Origin: Branchinecta lynchi
Taxonomy: Eukaryota > Arthropoda > Branchiopoda > Anostraca > Branchinectidae
Length of the DNA stretch: 64,000 nucleotides
Reading direction: 5' to 3'
Assembly (NCBI GenBank): GCA_023053575.1
Contig: JAKZAP010000012.1
Span: forward strand, 9,362,230 to 9,426,229
How positions within the stretch are numbered: the stretch's first letter is position 1; each line of letters opens with the position of its first letter. Positions 13,201 through 23,050 of this stretch are shown in pieces. The position numbers and the translations under genes are program-made. The notes below the pieces were generated by a model that worked only from the letters and a program-made list of their open reading frames with translations, made no database searches and was not told the DNA's origin.

Positions 13201-16200
13201 TTCCTCCTCGTCCCATTATCAGCATTCGTCACACAAAGACTTTATAATCGGGTTACCAATTTTGGTTTTTAGTTAATCGTTGATGAAGATGATGATCGTT
13301 GGAGGACTGAACTAACCGCATGTTGGCTCTTGATCTGGAATACGGAGAATTCGGTTGAAACCTCAGCTTCCAGACGACGTCAAGGTCTGTGGCAAGCGAT
13401 CCATCCTGATGGTGCTAGAGTGATCCTTCCGTTCTTGGTGCTGGCCGACGTGTGTCGGATTGTAATCTTGTCGCTTCTGATTAGCTCTTTGGGTCAAAGG
13501 TCGGAAACGCATGTCTTATTTCCAAATATTTTCTAGGCTGGCAAAACCTCATCCACAGCCTCTCCTTCTACTGCCGTGAGCATCAACATAAAGTCACTGA
13601 GGCCTCAGCCCTACCCATACTCCACTCAGCTATGATTGACCCGACCCTACCGGAAGAGCTGCGCCACTTCATTCTGAACGCCTTCGTTCAGTTTTCTTTC
13701 CACCCCACGTCACTTGGAGAGCTGGTAGCGCTCGGCCTTCCTAGCGAATTGTTGAAAATCATACAAGATTTCACTGTGAATAACAAGTTTGAAGGTTGTT
13801 ACAGCACTGACCCTTTTGAGGTTACTGATGCTGCAGAAGTGTCGGACGATGAAAGTAGTGACATAGAGCTTCCCATGACCGTTTTGAAAAAAGAAAAATC
13901 CTTCAGGATTTCCAGCCCGAGCTATCAGGCTATCGAGGAAGAGATAAGTCAGATGCGGAAAGACGAAGGGCCCGAAGTTTATAATTTGTGGGGATATCCC
14001 AGTTCGGAAATGGGATCTGTCCCCGTTTCCCCCCATGCTAGCTCTGAGGGACGGTGCTCCCCTCACTCCGGCTCCTCCAGCCCGGTGAGGAGCCCGAGGG
14101 CTTACTCCCCCGCTGTTAGCCCCTGCTCCACCCCTCCCCTTAGCCCATCTGAGGAGCTTTTTATGGGGTTTGAATACGCTAGTGAGCCCGAAAACGGAGA
14201 AGATGGTGAAAGTGATGAGAGATGCTTTTCTCCAATGGAGGAGTCAGGGGGGAATCAAGAGGCAGAGCGACCGTCGAAAAAGCTAAAGACGGATGAAATT
14301 CCACCGGATAAAACGAGTAAAACTAGTCTTAAAAAAATTGATCGGAATACTAGCGATTTGGATTTGCTGTTAGAACAAAGTGATGCTTTGCATCTTAGTG
14401 TGAGAGAGGAGAAAAAGAAGATTGAGAGTGAAAATTTCCCGCTAGGGTGGTCCTTGGCGCTTCTGCTGCGTTTTCAATGTCTTGACAAGAAGAAGATTCG
14501 CGAGTCTGAGGAGCTGGAAACTCTAAGTTCGCTAACAGAATATGCGCTGAACGTTAAAGAGCCATTGCGTCGCTCTGGTTCGATTATAGCACAAGTAATG
14601 GGGAAATCTGACTTGTTCTGTCCGATTTTAGCGGAAAAGATGGTGACGAAAGTGGCAAATCTTTTGAAAGTGTGTAAATGTGAGCGGCATCATACGCAGA
14701 GCGTAATTGGGTCCGGGGCGTTTGCAGCTCTTTCTGAAGTAGCGGATTCCGCCATCGGTGTTCACTATTTAAGGAAGCTGTTGAAGGAAAATGAGGCAGA
14801 AGTTGCGACATCGTTGCCGTTTTTGAACCTGTAAGTAAATGTCAAATCAGTTCTTTATAGAAGCATGTGACAGTGCAAAACGGACTTGAGTGGTCCGGAG
14901 TGGGCAAAACCTCATTATTACAAGAGCCCAAAACATGGGAAGACCTATAATGTGTGGCAGTACCAGCCCTTTAGTTAAACTTCAATGAATCAACGCATTT
15001 TATTATATCACCACACTTTACAAAATCAAAAAAGTGGATTGTGTAAAAAATTGAAAGAAAAAAAAACGGAAAAAATATCTCTAGACTCAAATAAAGGCTA
15101 CATCATCATCGCACCGTACAGGGAGTTTTCTTAAGTGAGTGGGCGTAGCGAGAAAGCCGGTTTTGGAAGGCCCTGTATGAATCGATAGCGCTACATATAA
15201 CACTGTAGAAAACGCTATATCTCTTCCTAATCAACGTGTTGTTAGTCAATCGTGGCAGTCTGACCGATAATTGCACGACTGGATGAAAAGCTTATGATGA
15301 TCCGGCAGCAGAGTGTGACATTGGGTTGGTCATTAATAATTAATTAGCAGAAGCGATTTTACTCTTGGTTCGAAAAATATAAAAGACGTAAAAGAATATC
15401 CATTTCCCCTTGGAAGCTTGACTTTGGTTTGAATATCCTGGAAGCTGAGGTTTGGGTATCCTGCAGAAAAAACATGTAAAGCATCCGAGCTACTGAGGTT
15501 TCTAGGAATATCCTTTGTGGTGCAACAGCGGAAGTTTCCGGTAACAGAGAGCAGGAACGGAAGAGCAGTTTTGACGCAGAATAGATTGAGACGAGACGAG
15601 ATGTGATTGAGAATAGATTGAGATGCCAATTAGAAATAAGCCAAGCAAAAGTTGTTGTGAAGAATCAGGAATTCTGTGGTACCAGTTTATCAATACAGTA
15701 AGTCAGCTCAAACCACCAAACGAAAGACTACGATCCCAAATAGGCCTTTGAAGAGTCGAGAGATTCCGCCGTTCGCACGCTATCGTTATGTTCGCAAGTT
15801 GGGTTTAGCCCACTGTCAGAGTACCGACATTGGACCGGCAACGAAAGGTCCATCGCGGGACCTCGGAAGTAAAGAGTAATAACCTCATCGGTTCAAAGGT
15901 AAAGAGTGGGCAAAACCTTATTATAACAAGAGCCCAAAAACATGGGAAGACGTATAATGTGTGGCAGTACCAGCGCTGATTATATGTAGTCTTGGTCTGT
16001 ACTCAAGCCTGGTATTGAGCGGGTCACCACCGGCGAGGAATGTCTCGTAGTTGTGGTCGTGCCTGCCAAGTTCGTCATGCTTTTAAAGTTGAACACGCTG
16101 TCGTTCAGGGCAACCTCCTTTAATGTATGGCAATGTCTAACGAGCTCCGGTACCTGTTTGGAGGCGAGCTGAGGAACGTCGCTCGTTAAATTTACCGCTT

Positions 16201-18759
16201 GGGCGTACGCTTGGTCACCGCGTAGTTGCGTACGTGGTGCAAAAACAGGCGGTAACCGGGATGTGCTTCGAATAATGAAAAGCCAACTTTGTTTGTTTGA
16301 ATTCGATTTGGATCAGGTTGGGGCTTTTTCATAATTCTACTATGATGCAGTAAATTTTAATCTCGATACAAACGTGGCTTTTCAGTGGCCAAAGGTGAGC
16401 TTGGTTGAGTGAGCTCACTGCGTAAGTTATTATTTGTCATAAATCGTTTTCGTCAAGCATGCACCACAGGTACATGCAAGTTCGGCAGGGAAAGTCCACT
16501 ATGTGAAAATCAATTATTCATGAATAGTGAAGAAGCTAGAAACGTATTTTCGTCGGGCCTTAAAGCCTATTCAAATGAATATGTGATAGGTAACTAGGTT
16601 GGCATATGTCGGCCCTTTTTGGTCAAACTTTAAAGTCGGAAAAGTCGCATCCGATAACCACATGCACTGTTAACCTTTTTTTTTACTACTCCTACTTCCT
16701 TTTGAAGACTAACGACAGAGCCATCGTTTTATTAGTAAGTTCAGGAGAGTTAAGGGCGGAAGGGGGGAAGAGCCATCCAACCTTGACAACGTGAACCTTA
16801 GCTGATATACCTACTAATTACCCTTGCAAGTGCCATTTGAGATTTCAACTGTTGTTATTTCTGTTCTTGTTTGAAATTGGTATCTCCGGCTCTGATTTAA
16901 TATAGGCTACTAGGAGCAACTATTAGTAAGGTTAGACGGCTGTCATAGTAACACCAAGCTGGAACGACAACGGTACTTGTGGTAAATTTCGTTATGTCAG
17001 AAACACACCCGATGTGCTGTGCCGTCTTTATCCTTGGGCCGGTTAGGCCAGGGCAAACGGGAGGCCAAACTTTTGGCGTAAATGATTGAGAAAGAAAACC
17101 TTGCATTGAATTGAATTGATATGGATGGTGTTATTACTATTCCGTCGAGAATGTCAGTCCCCAAAAAACACTGGCAACCAGTTTTCTCCATATTCTGCTA
17201 ATTCTTCTGCCCAATTTTTACATAGTTTTATCCCATCATTTATTACTGATCATATCTTTTAAGCCGCTTTCACATTGACGCGTCGTTGCATATGCGTTTA
17301 TCTTGCGTTGTGCACAGGTTGCGTAGCGTATTTTTCTCACCTGCGGGAGAAGCTTTCGCGCTGGATGCCCCTTTAAATTTCTTTTTCAAGTTTTTTTTGT
17401 TTTGTTTTTTCAGAAACTTACATTTTTCCACTGACACATAACTTGGTTCTGTTTTTGCGTTGCGTTTTATTTTTCTGCGTAAGCTCTGCGTTGCGTCGAC
17501 GCAAGCGCGACTTGATCGATTGAGTAAATTATTTTTCTGCTTTGAAATGTCGCCGAAAGTGCTAAACTTTGATGAATTATCACTGCTTTTGTTTCTTAAT
17601 GGCTTTGTAGCTGTTAATACACCAAGAATCGTATGTGCTAGTGTTCTGGCGATTTTACGTTTTTACTCAGGAAAAGGGGCCTAAGCCACGGATTACCTAG
17701 AGCGTGTTCCACCCTTCTAACAATAGTTACTATTTCCGTTCCATCCTCACCAAAAGTTACTACGCTGACCTTTCCAACCTTATCGGAATAGTAACTAATG
17801 GTTACTATTTGCTTACCATGCTCGGAAGTGTAGTAAGCATAGTAACTACGCATCTCTGTAACGTGATTGGTCGGATTCGCCCCTGGCATGAGATCCTGCT
17901 GGAAAATGGAAAATCGTCCCAGCCTTGACGGCAAAAAGCCAGAATTCGTGACGTCATGCGTAGTAACTAAGGTAAGTAGGGTGGAACACGCTCCTAGAGT
18001 CCACCAAAATTAAAAGAAACTGTCGATGTTACTTGGTTCTAACCTGTATTTTTTTCTAGGAAAAGCTTTGACGTTAAAGAGATGTTCTCTCGGACTATTG
18101 ACACCCTCGAATCTCTACTTCAGCCCCCCTCGCAGGATGCCCTTATGGCGGTTCGGCAATATGGCCGAGAATACCTCCCCTCCGCACCCCCTCCAGATCC
18201 ACCAGCGCCAACTAAAAACCTCCCAACCTCCCCATGTGGTGTATCAACTTGTGACATAATGTTTATCACAAAAAATGGTCAGGTAGAGGCCAACCGACAG
18301 AAACTGTCGGAAAATAACGAAGTATTCAACGCGATGTTGACTCGATTTCACAGCGACGCGACCATCCCGTTCCACGAGGCGTTATGCGATAGTTTGACAG
18401 TGTTAGTTCATTACATATCTGGGTGTCAGAAGAGCATGAGCGCTTGCTCGAGACTGAAAGGATGTACCGTACGAAAGTCGGTGCTTCTGGGGCTCGCAGA
18501 CGCGTATGGTGTAGAGGAACTTACTAAACGAACAGTAAATGAAATGCTATCTAGTAAATTCTCAGCGGAAAACGTGGTAGAAATCTATAAGTGTATTTGT
18601 GCCTATGATTATCCGGGAATGGAAGTGAGGAGGCGGCAAATTCTACAGAAGATAGTGAATAGTGATAATTTAAGTTTGATTCAAAGTGTTTTAGAGTCGG
18701 ATGCGAAGGAGCACTTTCTTTCGACGATAAAGGAAGCAGTCATGGCATGCCCGCCTTGA
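3931..18759 (+). CDS. ARMC5: ARMC5, armadillo repeat and BTB domain protein (complete gene, 5 coding exons)
   Basis: Coding exons 3951-4208, 6312-6664, 12070-12506, 13537-14830 and 18060-18759 join with matching phases (0, 2/1, 1/2, 2/1) into an uninterrupted 1013-residue frame. Residues 1-350 are armadillo repeats (LGGLEPLVNQLKRSS, RTIGNLAESP, AVRALR joined to QMADTK). About 510-565 is Ser/Pro-rich and acidic, and 640-800 is a second helical region. A BTB/POZ domain begins near 840 (CDIMFITKNGQVEANRQKLS). In mammals ARMC5 is a CUL3 substrate adaptor that directs RNA polymerase II large subunit to degradation, and it is an adrenal tumour suppressor; the same adaptor role is inferred here. Length is close to human (about 935). 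The start ATG has a good context (CAAGATGG) and the coding start follows a spliced 5' leader. No canonical polyadenylation signal was seen shortly after the stop. Confidence 0.9.
4450..5225 (-). mobile_element. LINE reverse transcriptase C-terminal fragment (CR1/Rex-like), in ARMC5 intron 1
   Basis: The minus strand reads FNAEKC-stop, then ERDLGVIVDDKMKFHSH, RSLGLIRRNI and LYTGLVRPQLEYG, the thumb/connection region typical of CR1/Rex/jockey-like LINEs, followed by VPLWNSLS-like sequence in which the Trp codon has become TGA. Several stops and no catalytic YxDD mean a dead, 5'-truncated copy antisense to the host gene. Confidence 0.8.
5285..5890. repeat. Intron 1 segment with a short direct repeat and an unassigned 65-codon frame
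   Basis: GAAATAGCTACTGAGCATCT occurs at both about 5286 and 5872. Between them an open frame ends at 5520 (LISRKYGVTQPVMAVKKRLL), followed by AATAAA near 5622 and a TA microsatellite. I do not recognise the protein; it may be a transposon remnant. Confidence 0.3.
6135..6210 (-). pseudogene. tRNA-like fragment (3' half with B box)
   Basis: The minus strand contains GGGTTCGAGCCC, an exact polymerase III B box with flanking T-stem pairs, preceded by GGATTTTAGTCC that could be an anticodon arm and a Leu/Ser-like long variable region. No 5' acceptor strand or A box is recognisable, so it is a truncated tRNA pseudogene or SINE head. Confidence 0.35.
6312..6664 (+). CDS. ARMC5: ARMC5 exon, residues 87-203 plus two bases
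   Basis: The acceptor is TTTTAG; the frame opens VTNTSLLDHLVSIVKTIRDE and carries ARM motif RTIGNLAESP. A charged Lys/Glu-rich insertion (about residues 135-190) interrupts the repeats before AVRAL. The donor GTAGGC leaves AG, which pairs with the single leading G of exon 12070 to make Arg. Confidence 0.88.
7305..8215 (-). mobile_element. Helentron-like non-autonomous element, family A, copy 1 (ARMC5 intron 2)
   Basis: Read on the minus strand it starts with TTTTGGATCCAAAAACGTAAG, then a GTCC-rich microsatellite, a unique block, and a tandem core with a 137-bp period (CCGG marks at 7620, 7757, 7894). It ends TTGGGATCCCATCGAAACC then TTTGGTCTTGTT. The GGGATCCC palindrome sits just inside both ends. 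Confidence 0.7.
8597..8990 (-). mobile_element. LINE reverse transcriptase C-terminal fragment, ARMC5 intron 2
   Basis: An open 120-codon frame reads KLERIQQLAVQIITGG, YSYLLKEYKLEPLSVRREQL and LCQRFGTNLLSHPLYRNILP. This is the conserved C-terminal module after the reverse-transcriptase thumb in CR1/jockey-type LINEs. There is no catalytic core; the copy is 5'-truncated. An A-run at 9052-9072 is downstream in the plus sense. Confidence 0.75.
9415..9815 (+). repeat. Long-inverted-repeat element family (AGTTTAAC...GTTAAACTTT), intron copy
   Basis: The left edge has AAAGTTTAACTGGAAAGCC and the right edge CGATTAAACTTTAAAG. The right arm (9665-9790) is the same conserved block found at 51950-52065: TCGTGAAT..GCAGCAACGAAG, TCGGGT.TTCAAGC, GTAAGTGATG. 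Part of the left arm is missing. Confidence 0.5.
10425..11790 (-). mobile_element. Non-LTR retrotransposon (LINE) with open 400-codon reverse transcriptase frame, 5'-truncated
   Basis: The open frame at 10549-11751 encodes most of a reverse transcriptase: GKHGADCQSYRPITVSPVLC (RT1-2), QFGFKKGLSREHV, GIRQGAITSPRLFN, the catalytic LNYADDIF (YADD), then GLKFNPSKSECI and a thumb region. Frame upstream of 11751 continues (HLELLYQM) to a stop near 11790, so the endonuclease is lost. The 3' tail is a TTGA/ATCA microsatellite at 10427-10445, typical of target-primed insertion. It lies antisense in ARMC5 intron 2. The frame has no stop across the RT core, implying a fairly young insertion. Confidence 0.85.
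12070..12506 (+). CDS. ARMC5: ARMC5 exon, residues 204-349
   Basis: The acceptor ATTCCAG precedes G|CAAATGGCG. The exon encodes two to three further ARM helices (LYVLTELLKAENPATLK, GCERLVVLCEAEDKKLQDSS, AKHGVIDLLMKKL). The donor GTAAGT follows GTK plus one base. Confidence 0.9.
12729..12805 (+). repeat. 44-bp tandem duplication
   Basis: GTAATGAACAAATAACACTT followed by ACGGTTCATATT occurs twice, offset by 44 bases, in ARMC5 intron 3. Nothing else was found in this intron (12507-13536). Confidence 0.7.
13537..14830 (+). CDS. ARMC5: ARMC5 long exon, ARM repeats, Ser/Pro linker and helical domain (residues 350-780)
   Basis: The acceptor TTTTCTAG precedes GC|TGGCAAAAC, completing a Gly. The exon starts with WQNLIHSLSFYCREHQHK and ends its ARM part at LPSELLKIIQDF. 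An acidic and Ser/Pro-rich stretch follows (SPHSGSSSPVRSPRAYSP), with several SP sites that could be proline-directed phosphorylation targets (inference). A Lys-rich run (PSKKLKTDE) could be a nuclear signal. The donor GTAAGT leaves CT. Confidence 0.9.
14899..15982 (+). repeat. Pair of ~78-bp direct repeats flanking 0.93 kb, ARMC5 intron 4
   Basis: 14899-14975 and 15904-15982 share AGTGGGCAAAACCT, ACAAGAGCCCA, ACATGGGAAGAC and TATAATGTGTGGCAGTACCAG with few differences. The interior shows no coding sequence. They could be ends of one element, short LTR-like repeats, or two copies of a small repeat. Confidence 0.6.
16270..16640 (+). repeat. Long-inverted-repeat element family, partial copy (ARMC5 intron 4)
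   Basis: GAAAAGCCAACTTTG on the left and GGTCAAACTTTAAAG on the right bound a block matching 51830-52070 (GAGCTCACTG, TTATTTGTCATAAATCGTTT, TATTCATGAATAG, GATAGGTAACTAG). Confidence 0.45.
17701..17992. mobile_element. MITE with 14-bp or longer terminal inverted repeats and CCTAG duplication
   Basis: The ends AGCGTGTTCCACCC and GGGTGGAACACGCT are perfect inverted repeats. CCTAG flanks both sides (17696-17700, 17993-17997), a likely 5-bp target-site duplication. Inside are repeated inverted units of TAGTTACTA/GTAGTAACTACG. Other copies lie at 52553-52853 and 50590-50860. The insertion is about 65 bp upstream of the last ARMC5 exon. Confidence 0.75.
18060..18759 (+). CDS. ARMC5: ARMC5 last exon, BTB/POZ domain (residues 781-1013)
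   Basis: The acceptor TTTTTTTCTAG precedes G|AAAAGC. After a Pro-rich stretch the BTB core is clear: CDIMFITKNG, LSENNEVFNAMLTRFHSD, a VLVHYISG helix and LLGLADAYGVEELTKRTVNE, the BTB/BACK-like helices. The TGA stop ends at 18759. Confidence 0.92.
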
Positions 18760-18793
18760 TAGCTGGCAGATTGTATGCTGTAGGGTATAAAAC

Positions 18794-19107
18794 CAGGGTT
18801 ACCACATTTTGCACGATAGAGTGAATTGTCACTATTTTATTTTTGTCACTTGTCCTACGTAGGACATAAATTCACTCTATTAAAAAAAAACATCCAGTGG
18901 TGTCATTTTCCGGAAGTGATTCCAACCTAAAGTGACTATTTCACGTTTTTTTCCAAGGACATTAAATTAATATTTTTATTTTTGCAGCATTGATCCTGAC
19001 CAAAAGGGACCGTTTCCCATTTTTTCATGAAAAATATTTCACTCCCAAATCACTATCTGTTTTCGACCAAAAGTCACTCTCTATGTTTTTTCGATGTGAC
19101 AACCCTG
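18794..19107. mobile_element. hAT-type MITE just after the ARMC5 stop
   Basis: The termini CAGGGTTACCACAT and ATGTGACAACCCTG are inverted repeats beginning CAGGG, as in hAT elements. TATAAAAC occurs on both sides (18786-18793, 19108-19115), a perfect 8-bp target-site duplication. It starts 35 bp past the stop and probably lies in the ARMC5 3'UTR. Confidence 0.85.
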
Positions 19108-19359
19108 TATAAAACTAGTTACCAACCCCTGGAGCAATCCTTGTACTTTTTGATCTTACAGATGATGTGGTTTCTAAAAATACGCCTTGCTTAGGATACC
19201 GTTTGAAAGCTTGGTATATGCTCTCAAGGATCAGGAGTGAAACTAGACACTGTAAGCTTGGGCTCTCAAACTATGCCCCAAAACATAAAATTAGTAGAGT
19301 TTGCCACACCCGTAAACCAGTTAATTTTATCACGTACGTGATGTAATGAGATAATGTAA

Positions 19360-19700
19360 ACCAGCATGGTAGCAAGCAGAGGCGTTACTAGCCGAGATGG
19401 TTTGAGGGCCTGAGGCGTTACTTGCCAAAATGTTTGGGAGGACAAGGTATTCACCGACTGGCTGTTCATCTTTACCGACTGTTTTGACGAAAAATTGACT
19501 GATTAAGAGAAAAAACGACTGTTTTTAAGAAAAAATCGACTATTTTTTTTACGAGAAACGACTGTTTTGAACTAAAATTGACTGCTTACAAGAAAAAAAA
19601 ATCTACTGTTTACGAAAAATAGATTTTTTTAACGAAAAATCGCGGCGACTCGTTTCATTTTTACCGACAACATTGGGCCCCCTCATACTAGACTCCCCTC
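19360..19700 (+). mobile_element. Decayed G/C-tract hAT MITE
   Basis: It shares GGCGTTACTTGCCAAAATGT, ACCGACTGGCTG, many CGACTGTTTT..GAAAAATCG units and CATTGGG with the copies at 23687 and 56561. The terminal G and C runs are short here and no duplication is obvious. Confidence 0.6.
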
Positions 19701-19934
19701 GTATCAAGATTACAGTCTGACAGTCGGGAACAAATTGAATCAGTTTTTCTGCCCTTGCTCACGATAAGTCAGCAGTCACTTCAACCTAGTTGCTACCTTA
19801 CATAAGTTAGGATTGTTTGTAAAGCTGAGGGTGGTTGTTTTCTAGGTGTTGATTGTACCCCCAAACTGAACTGTGCGGTTGTTTAGCAGTTTGGTATCCT
19901 AGTTGCGTTTTCAGCGTCTTGTTATTTCAAAACA

Positions 19935-20205
19935 GTTGCTGCGTCCGTTGCACTCCAGGCTGTCTCTTGGGTTTGGCACTGGTGTCCGGTTCTTCTTTTG
20001 TAACGAGTTTTATGGTTCACCGGTGGGTAGTCACCGGTGATTGCAAAAACGGCCTAAATTCTGGGTTTTCCGAAAAGTTGTAAAACCGGACTCCCTAGCA
20101 GGTTCTATGGTTAGTGACCAGTCACCGGTGGATTCAAAAACGCCTTATAAGAATAACCGGAGACCACCGGTGAGAACTCCCGTGACAAAGGTCGCCAGAC
20201 GTGTA
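19935..20205 (+). repeat. ACCGGT inverted-repeat element, uninterrupted copy
   Basis: It contains GCGTCCGTTGCACTCC, GTGTCCGGTTCTTCTTT, several TCACCGGTG palindromes followed by GCAAAAACGG, and GGAGACCACCGGTGAGAACT. The same order occurs at 26825-26924 plus 28932-29130, where a 2-kb hAT element splits it. Confidence 0.65.
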
Positions 20206-21360
20206 TGTGGTCGTCCACGCCAATGCATGCGACTTGCTGTTAGAAGGCGTCGCGAAGACGTCGGATTGGAGACGTCGTCGGACTACGTAGGAAGCGGCAT
20301 TGGACAAACGGGAAATTAGGACGTCTTCGAAGCAAACATGAGAGTCTGAAATCGCAGCATCCGCTCCGGATTAATTGTGCCATAAGCACCCGAGTTTACA
20401 TTGTCAGAAGTTAAATAACATTTAACATATAGATGTATATTCCTTCAGCACAAGTTGACTGCGAATCATAGGGATACTGCTGTTGAAGCAGAACAAGGCT
20501 TCTGTCGTAAGAAAGAAAACCAAAAGAACAGGGCTCCTGCCATGGAAGCGCATCCTTGTTTTAATGCTGTGACGGATGCCAGTAGAGAGTTTTCGAAAAC
20601 TTGCGTGAGACCTAAATACCGTACGCTAAAGTTGTAGCTCACGCTAAAGTGATGATGCTGATGACAAATAAGGTGAAAATTTAGCGTTCGAAAAAGTGGA
20701 CTCTGAGCGAAAAACTCTATCTTTAGCGTCACATACTTGGACTGTTAAGCGTGAAATTAGAGAAAGAGCCACACTTTAGAGGGGTTTTTTAGATTGGATT
20801 GGAAAGAATGAAGTAAGTAAAGTGAACACACTGTCCAAGGGTGTTTCTTTTGAAAATACTGCCGTCGAGGGATAACGTGAGTTACAGATTTAGCGTCCCG
20901 AAAACTGAAGCTTCCGATAAGTACCACCAGATGTGAGCTGAGGTGCTAACGTGAGCAACAAGCCTATTTCCGAAAACTCTCTAATGCTACTGGTTTTATG
21001 ACCCAGTTTAAGTTTTACGTTACAGGAAAAGATAACATCATCATCAACGTTTCTCCTTAGTGTAATTAAGTTGCGTTTTGAGCTTTTAGCGTGTTGGACT
21101 CGAATCCTAGAACGCTGCGTTGTCACCTGTTTTTAGCGCCCGTGTTTTACACAAGAGAACCCGGAACAGGATTTGATACTGTAACGCCTGAAAACGCAAC
21201 TATAGATAATACGGGTGTGATTATTACTCATATGTTGGGTTTCAGCTTTGACTTTTCGATCGAGTTTTCCTCAGAAACGGTAGTATTGACCTCTCGTTGA
21301 GGATCGTTCAGGTCCTGATCTCTGCGCAATCTGATCTATATGAATTGCTGCTTGTGGTGT

Positions 21361-21515
21361 ACACTGTAAAGGATTAAAGTTAACTGCAGTAGGCTATTTG
21401 CTACTGGGGTTAATCTTATCTCGACTGGGATAAGATTAATCTGAATTAGAGCCGCATCTTAATAGAGACAAGATTAATCTCGGTAGCAAAGACTGCGAGA
21501 TTTGTTTTACAGTGT
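21361..21515. mobile_element. Small MITE with ACACTGTAAA ends
   Basis: ACACTGTAAA on the left and TTTACAGTGT on the right are inverted repeats. Interior inverted copies of GATAAGATTAATCT and GCTAC/GTAGC would fold it into a hairpin of about 155 bases. No target duplication was evident. Confidence 0.6.
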
Positions 21516-21541
21516 AATTAATCTTATTGTTGTCCAGTGTG

Positions 21542-22063
21542 CTGTCAGAAGTTAGATAACAGATAACACGTGTCTGCGCATCCTTGTGTTAAGGTATGAG
21601 AATATAATGACCTTTTTAAATGTTATCTTTGCCTAAAACATAAACTTAAAAGGGTCGTAACAGAACTTTAGTCTCGCAATCTGACGTTAAAAAGGGTCAT
21701 AACAGGTAGCATATATATATTTCATTTCTTTGTTAGTTTGTGTGTTATTTGTTCTTAAGTGTTTATATCCCTGTTTCTACCCGTATTAGCCAAGTGCTAT
21801 TGGGGCCAGAGCTGGTGGACTCGGACTCGCCTCGAGACGCCTTTTTCAAGGACTCGGGCTCGTCTTTCACAGAGCTGTCCGTCCGCCAGAGCTGTGGACT
21901 CGGACTCGTCTCGCACGCCTTTTTCAAGGACTCGGACTTGCTGGACTCGCACAGCTCTGATTGGGGCCAACATAAAACTGATGGGTCGTTTTAGCCTATA
22001 TTCTCATAACGTTTACCACAAGGATGTGCAAACGTGTGTTATCTGTTATCCAACTTCTGACAG
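21542..22063. mobile_element. 522-bp element with ~60-bp terminal inverted repeats
   Basis: The left end CTGTCAGAAGTTAGATAACA continues ATAACAC, GCATCCTTGTG, TATGAGAATATA; the right end reads the same inverted with few changes. The interior (21800-21960) has imperfect direct and inverted copies of GGACTCGGACTCG and CGCCTTTTTCAAGGACTCGG. Related single ends lie near 20395, 49640 and 51120. Confidence 0.75.
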
Positions 22064-22829
22064 TGTGGAGAGCGCCATTTATCTTATATTTTGCGTGACG
22101 CTTCGTAATTTCTGCTGTTGTTGTGTTTTTCCAGTACTCTATAACAATCGTGGCATCACATTAGTGAAGAAATCTGATTGGACTTACAATAAAATATGTA
22201 TGAAAAACATGGGTTCAAGACTCCAAGTCTTGTATGCTTACCTAATTTTCAAGCTTGTGCTACTCCGTGGTTTAGACAGTTTTGATTACGTCTTCAGTAT
22301 GTAATCTAGGACCAAGACCTGGAGCAGTAAGTTTCTTGACACCTACTCTAAGTCACAGAGTTATGACTTACTACAGTATCGGTATACTCTCTGAACGTTA
22401 TAGGGAACTTGAATCGTACAGTTTTTGGCTAAATCTGGGTTTAATTGTAAAATTAAAAAAGAAAAGAAAAAAAAGACATTTACATGTTCTTCAAGTTGAC
22501 TGAAAAGACAGATTGTTCTTACATTTGATGTGAGGATACCCTACATCGATCTATTTCGACTCATTTAAGGGTTCTGTTTTTTTTTTTTTCGACGGATTCT
22601 CCACTGCACCTTTTATTAAATTTTCTGATGTCCGATATATTTGCATTCGGGTGGGTTTTGGCCGGGCGGGCATTGATACCCGGGGGGGGGGGGGGGTCCT
22701 GGGGTGTTTTTCGCCAGGTTTTTGTTCGCGTAGACCCAAGCCAGTGGAACCTCCGTATTTGGTCCCATGCAGCGACATTGGATACCCCAACAAAACTAAG
22801 CTGAGCGAGCTAGAGGTACGAGCTGAGCT

Positions 22830-23050
22830 TTGCGTTGATGCCCGACTACTTCCCTCTTCGCCGCTGCGACAACCAATCAGCTTTTTATTTTCGAAATTTT
22901 TTCTCCGGGGGTTTACTGCGATATGACTGTTTTGAATTGTGATATTCCCCGTAACTCTTACCCTCTGCTCGTTGGTATGGGGCAGGGTATAGAATCTGTT
23001 CGACTCCGCATGGTCGTATTACAGAGATAGCGAGACGCAGGTTCTGGTGC
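22830..23050. repeat. Repeat shared in inverse orientation with 30465-30620
   Basis: GACTCCGCATGGTCGTATTACAGAGATAG here is the inverse of sequence at about 30472-30500, and the shared segment extends (CGAAATT, TTACTGCGA, ATTGTGAT). No coding sequence was seen. Confidence 0.55.

Noticed and set aside
13710..14066. Minus-strand frame opposite the long ARMC5 exon
   Set aside because: Shadow of the ARMC5 coding strand; no independent coding evidence.
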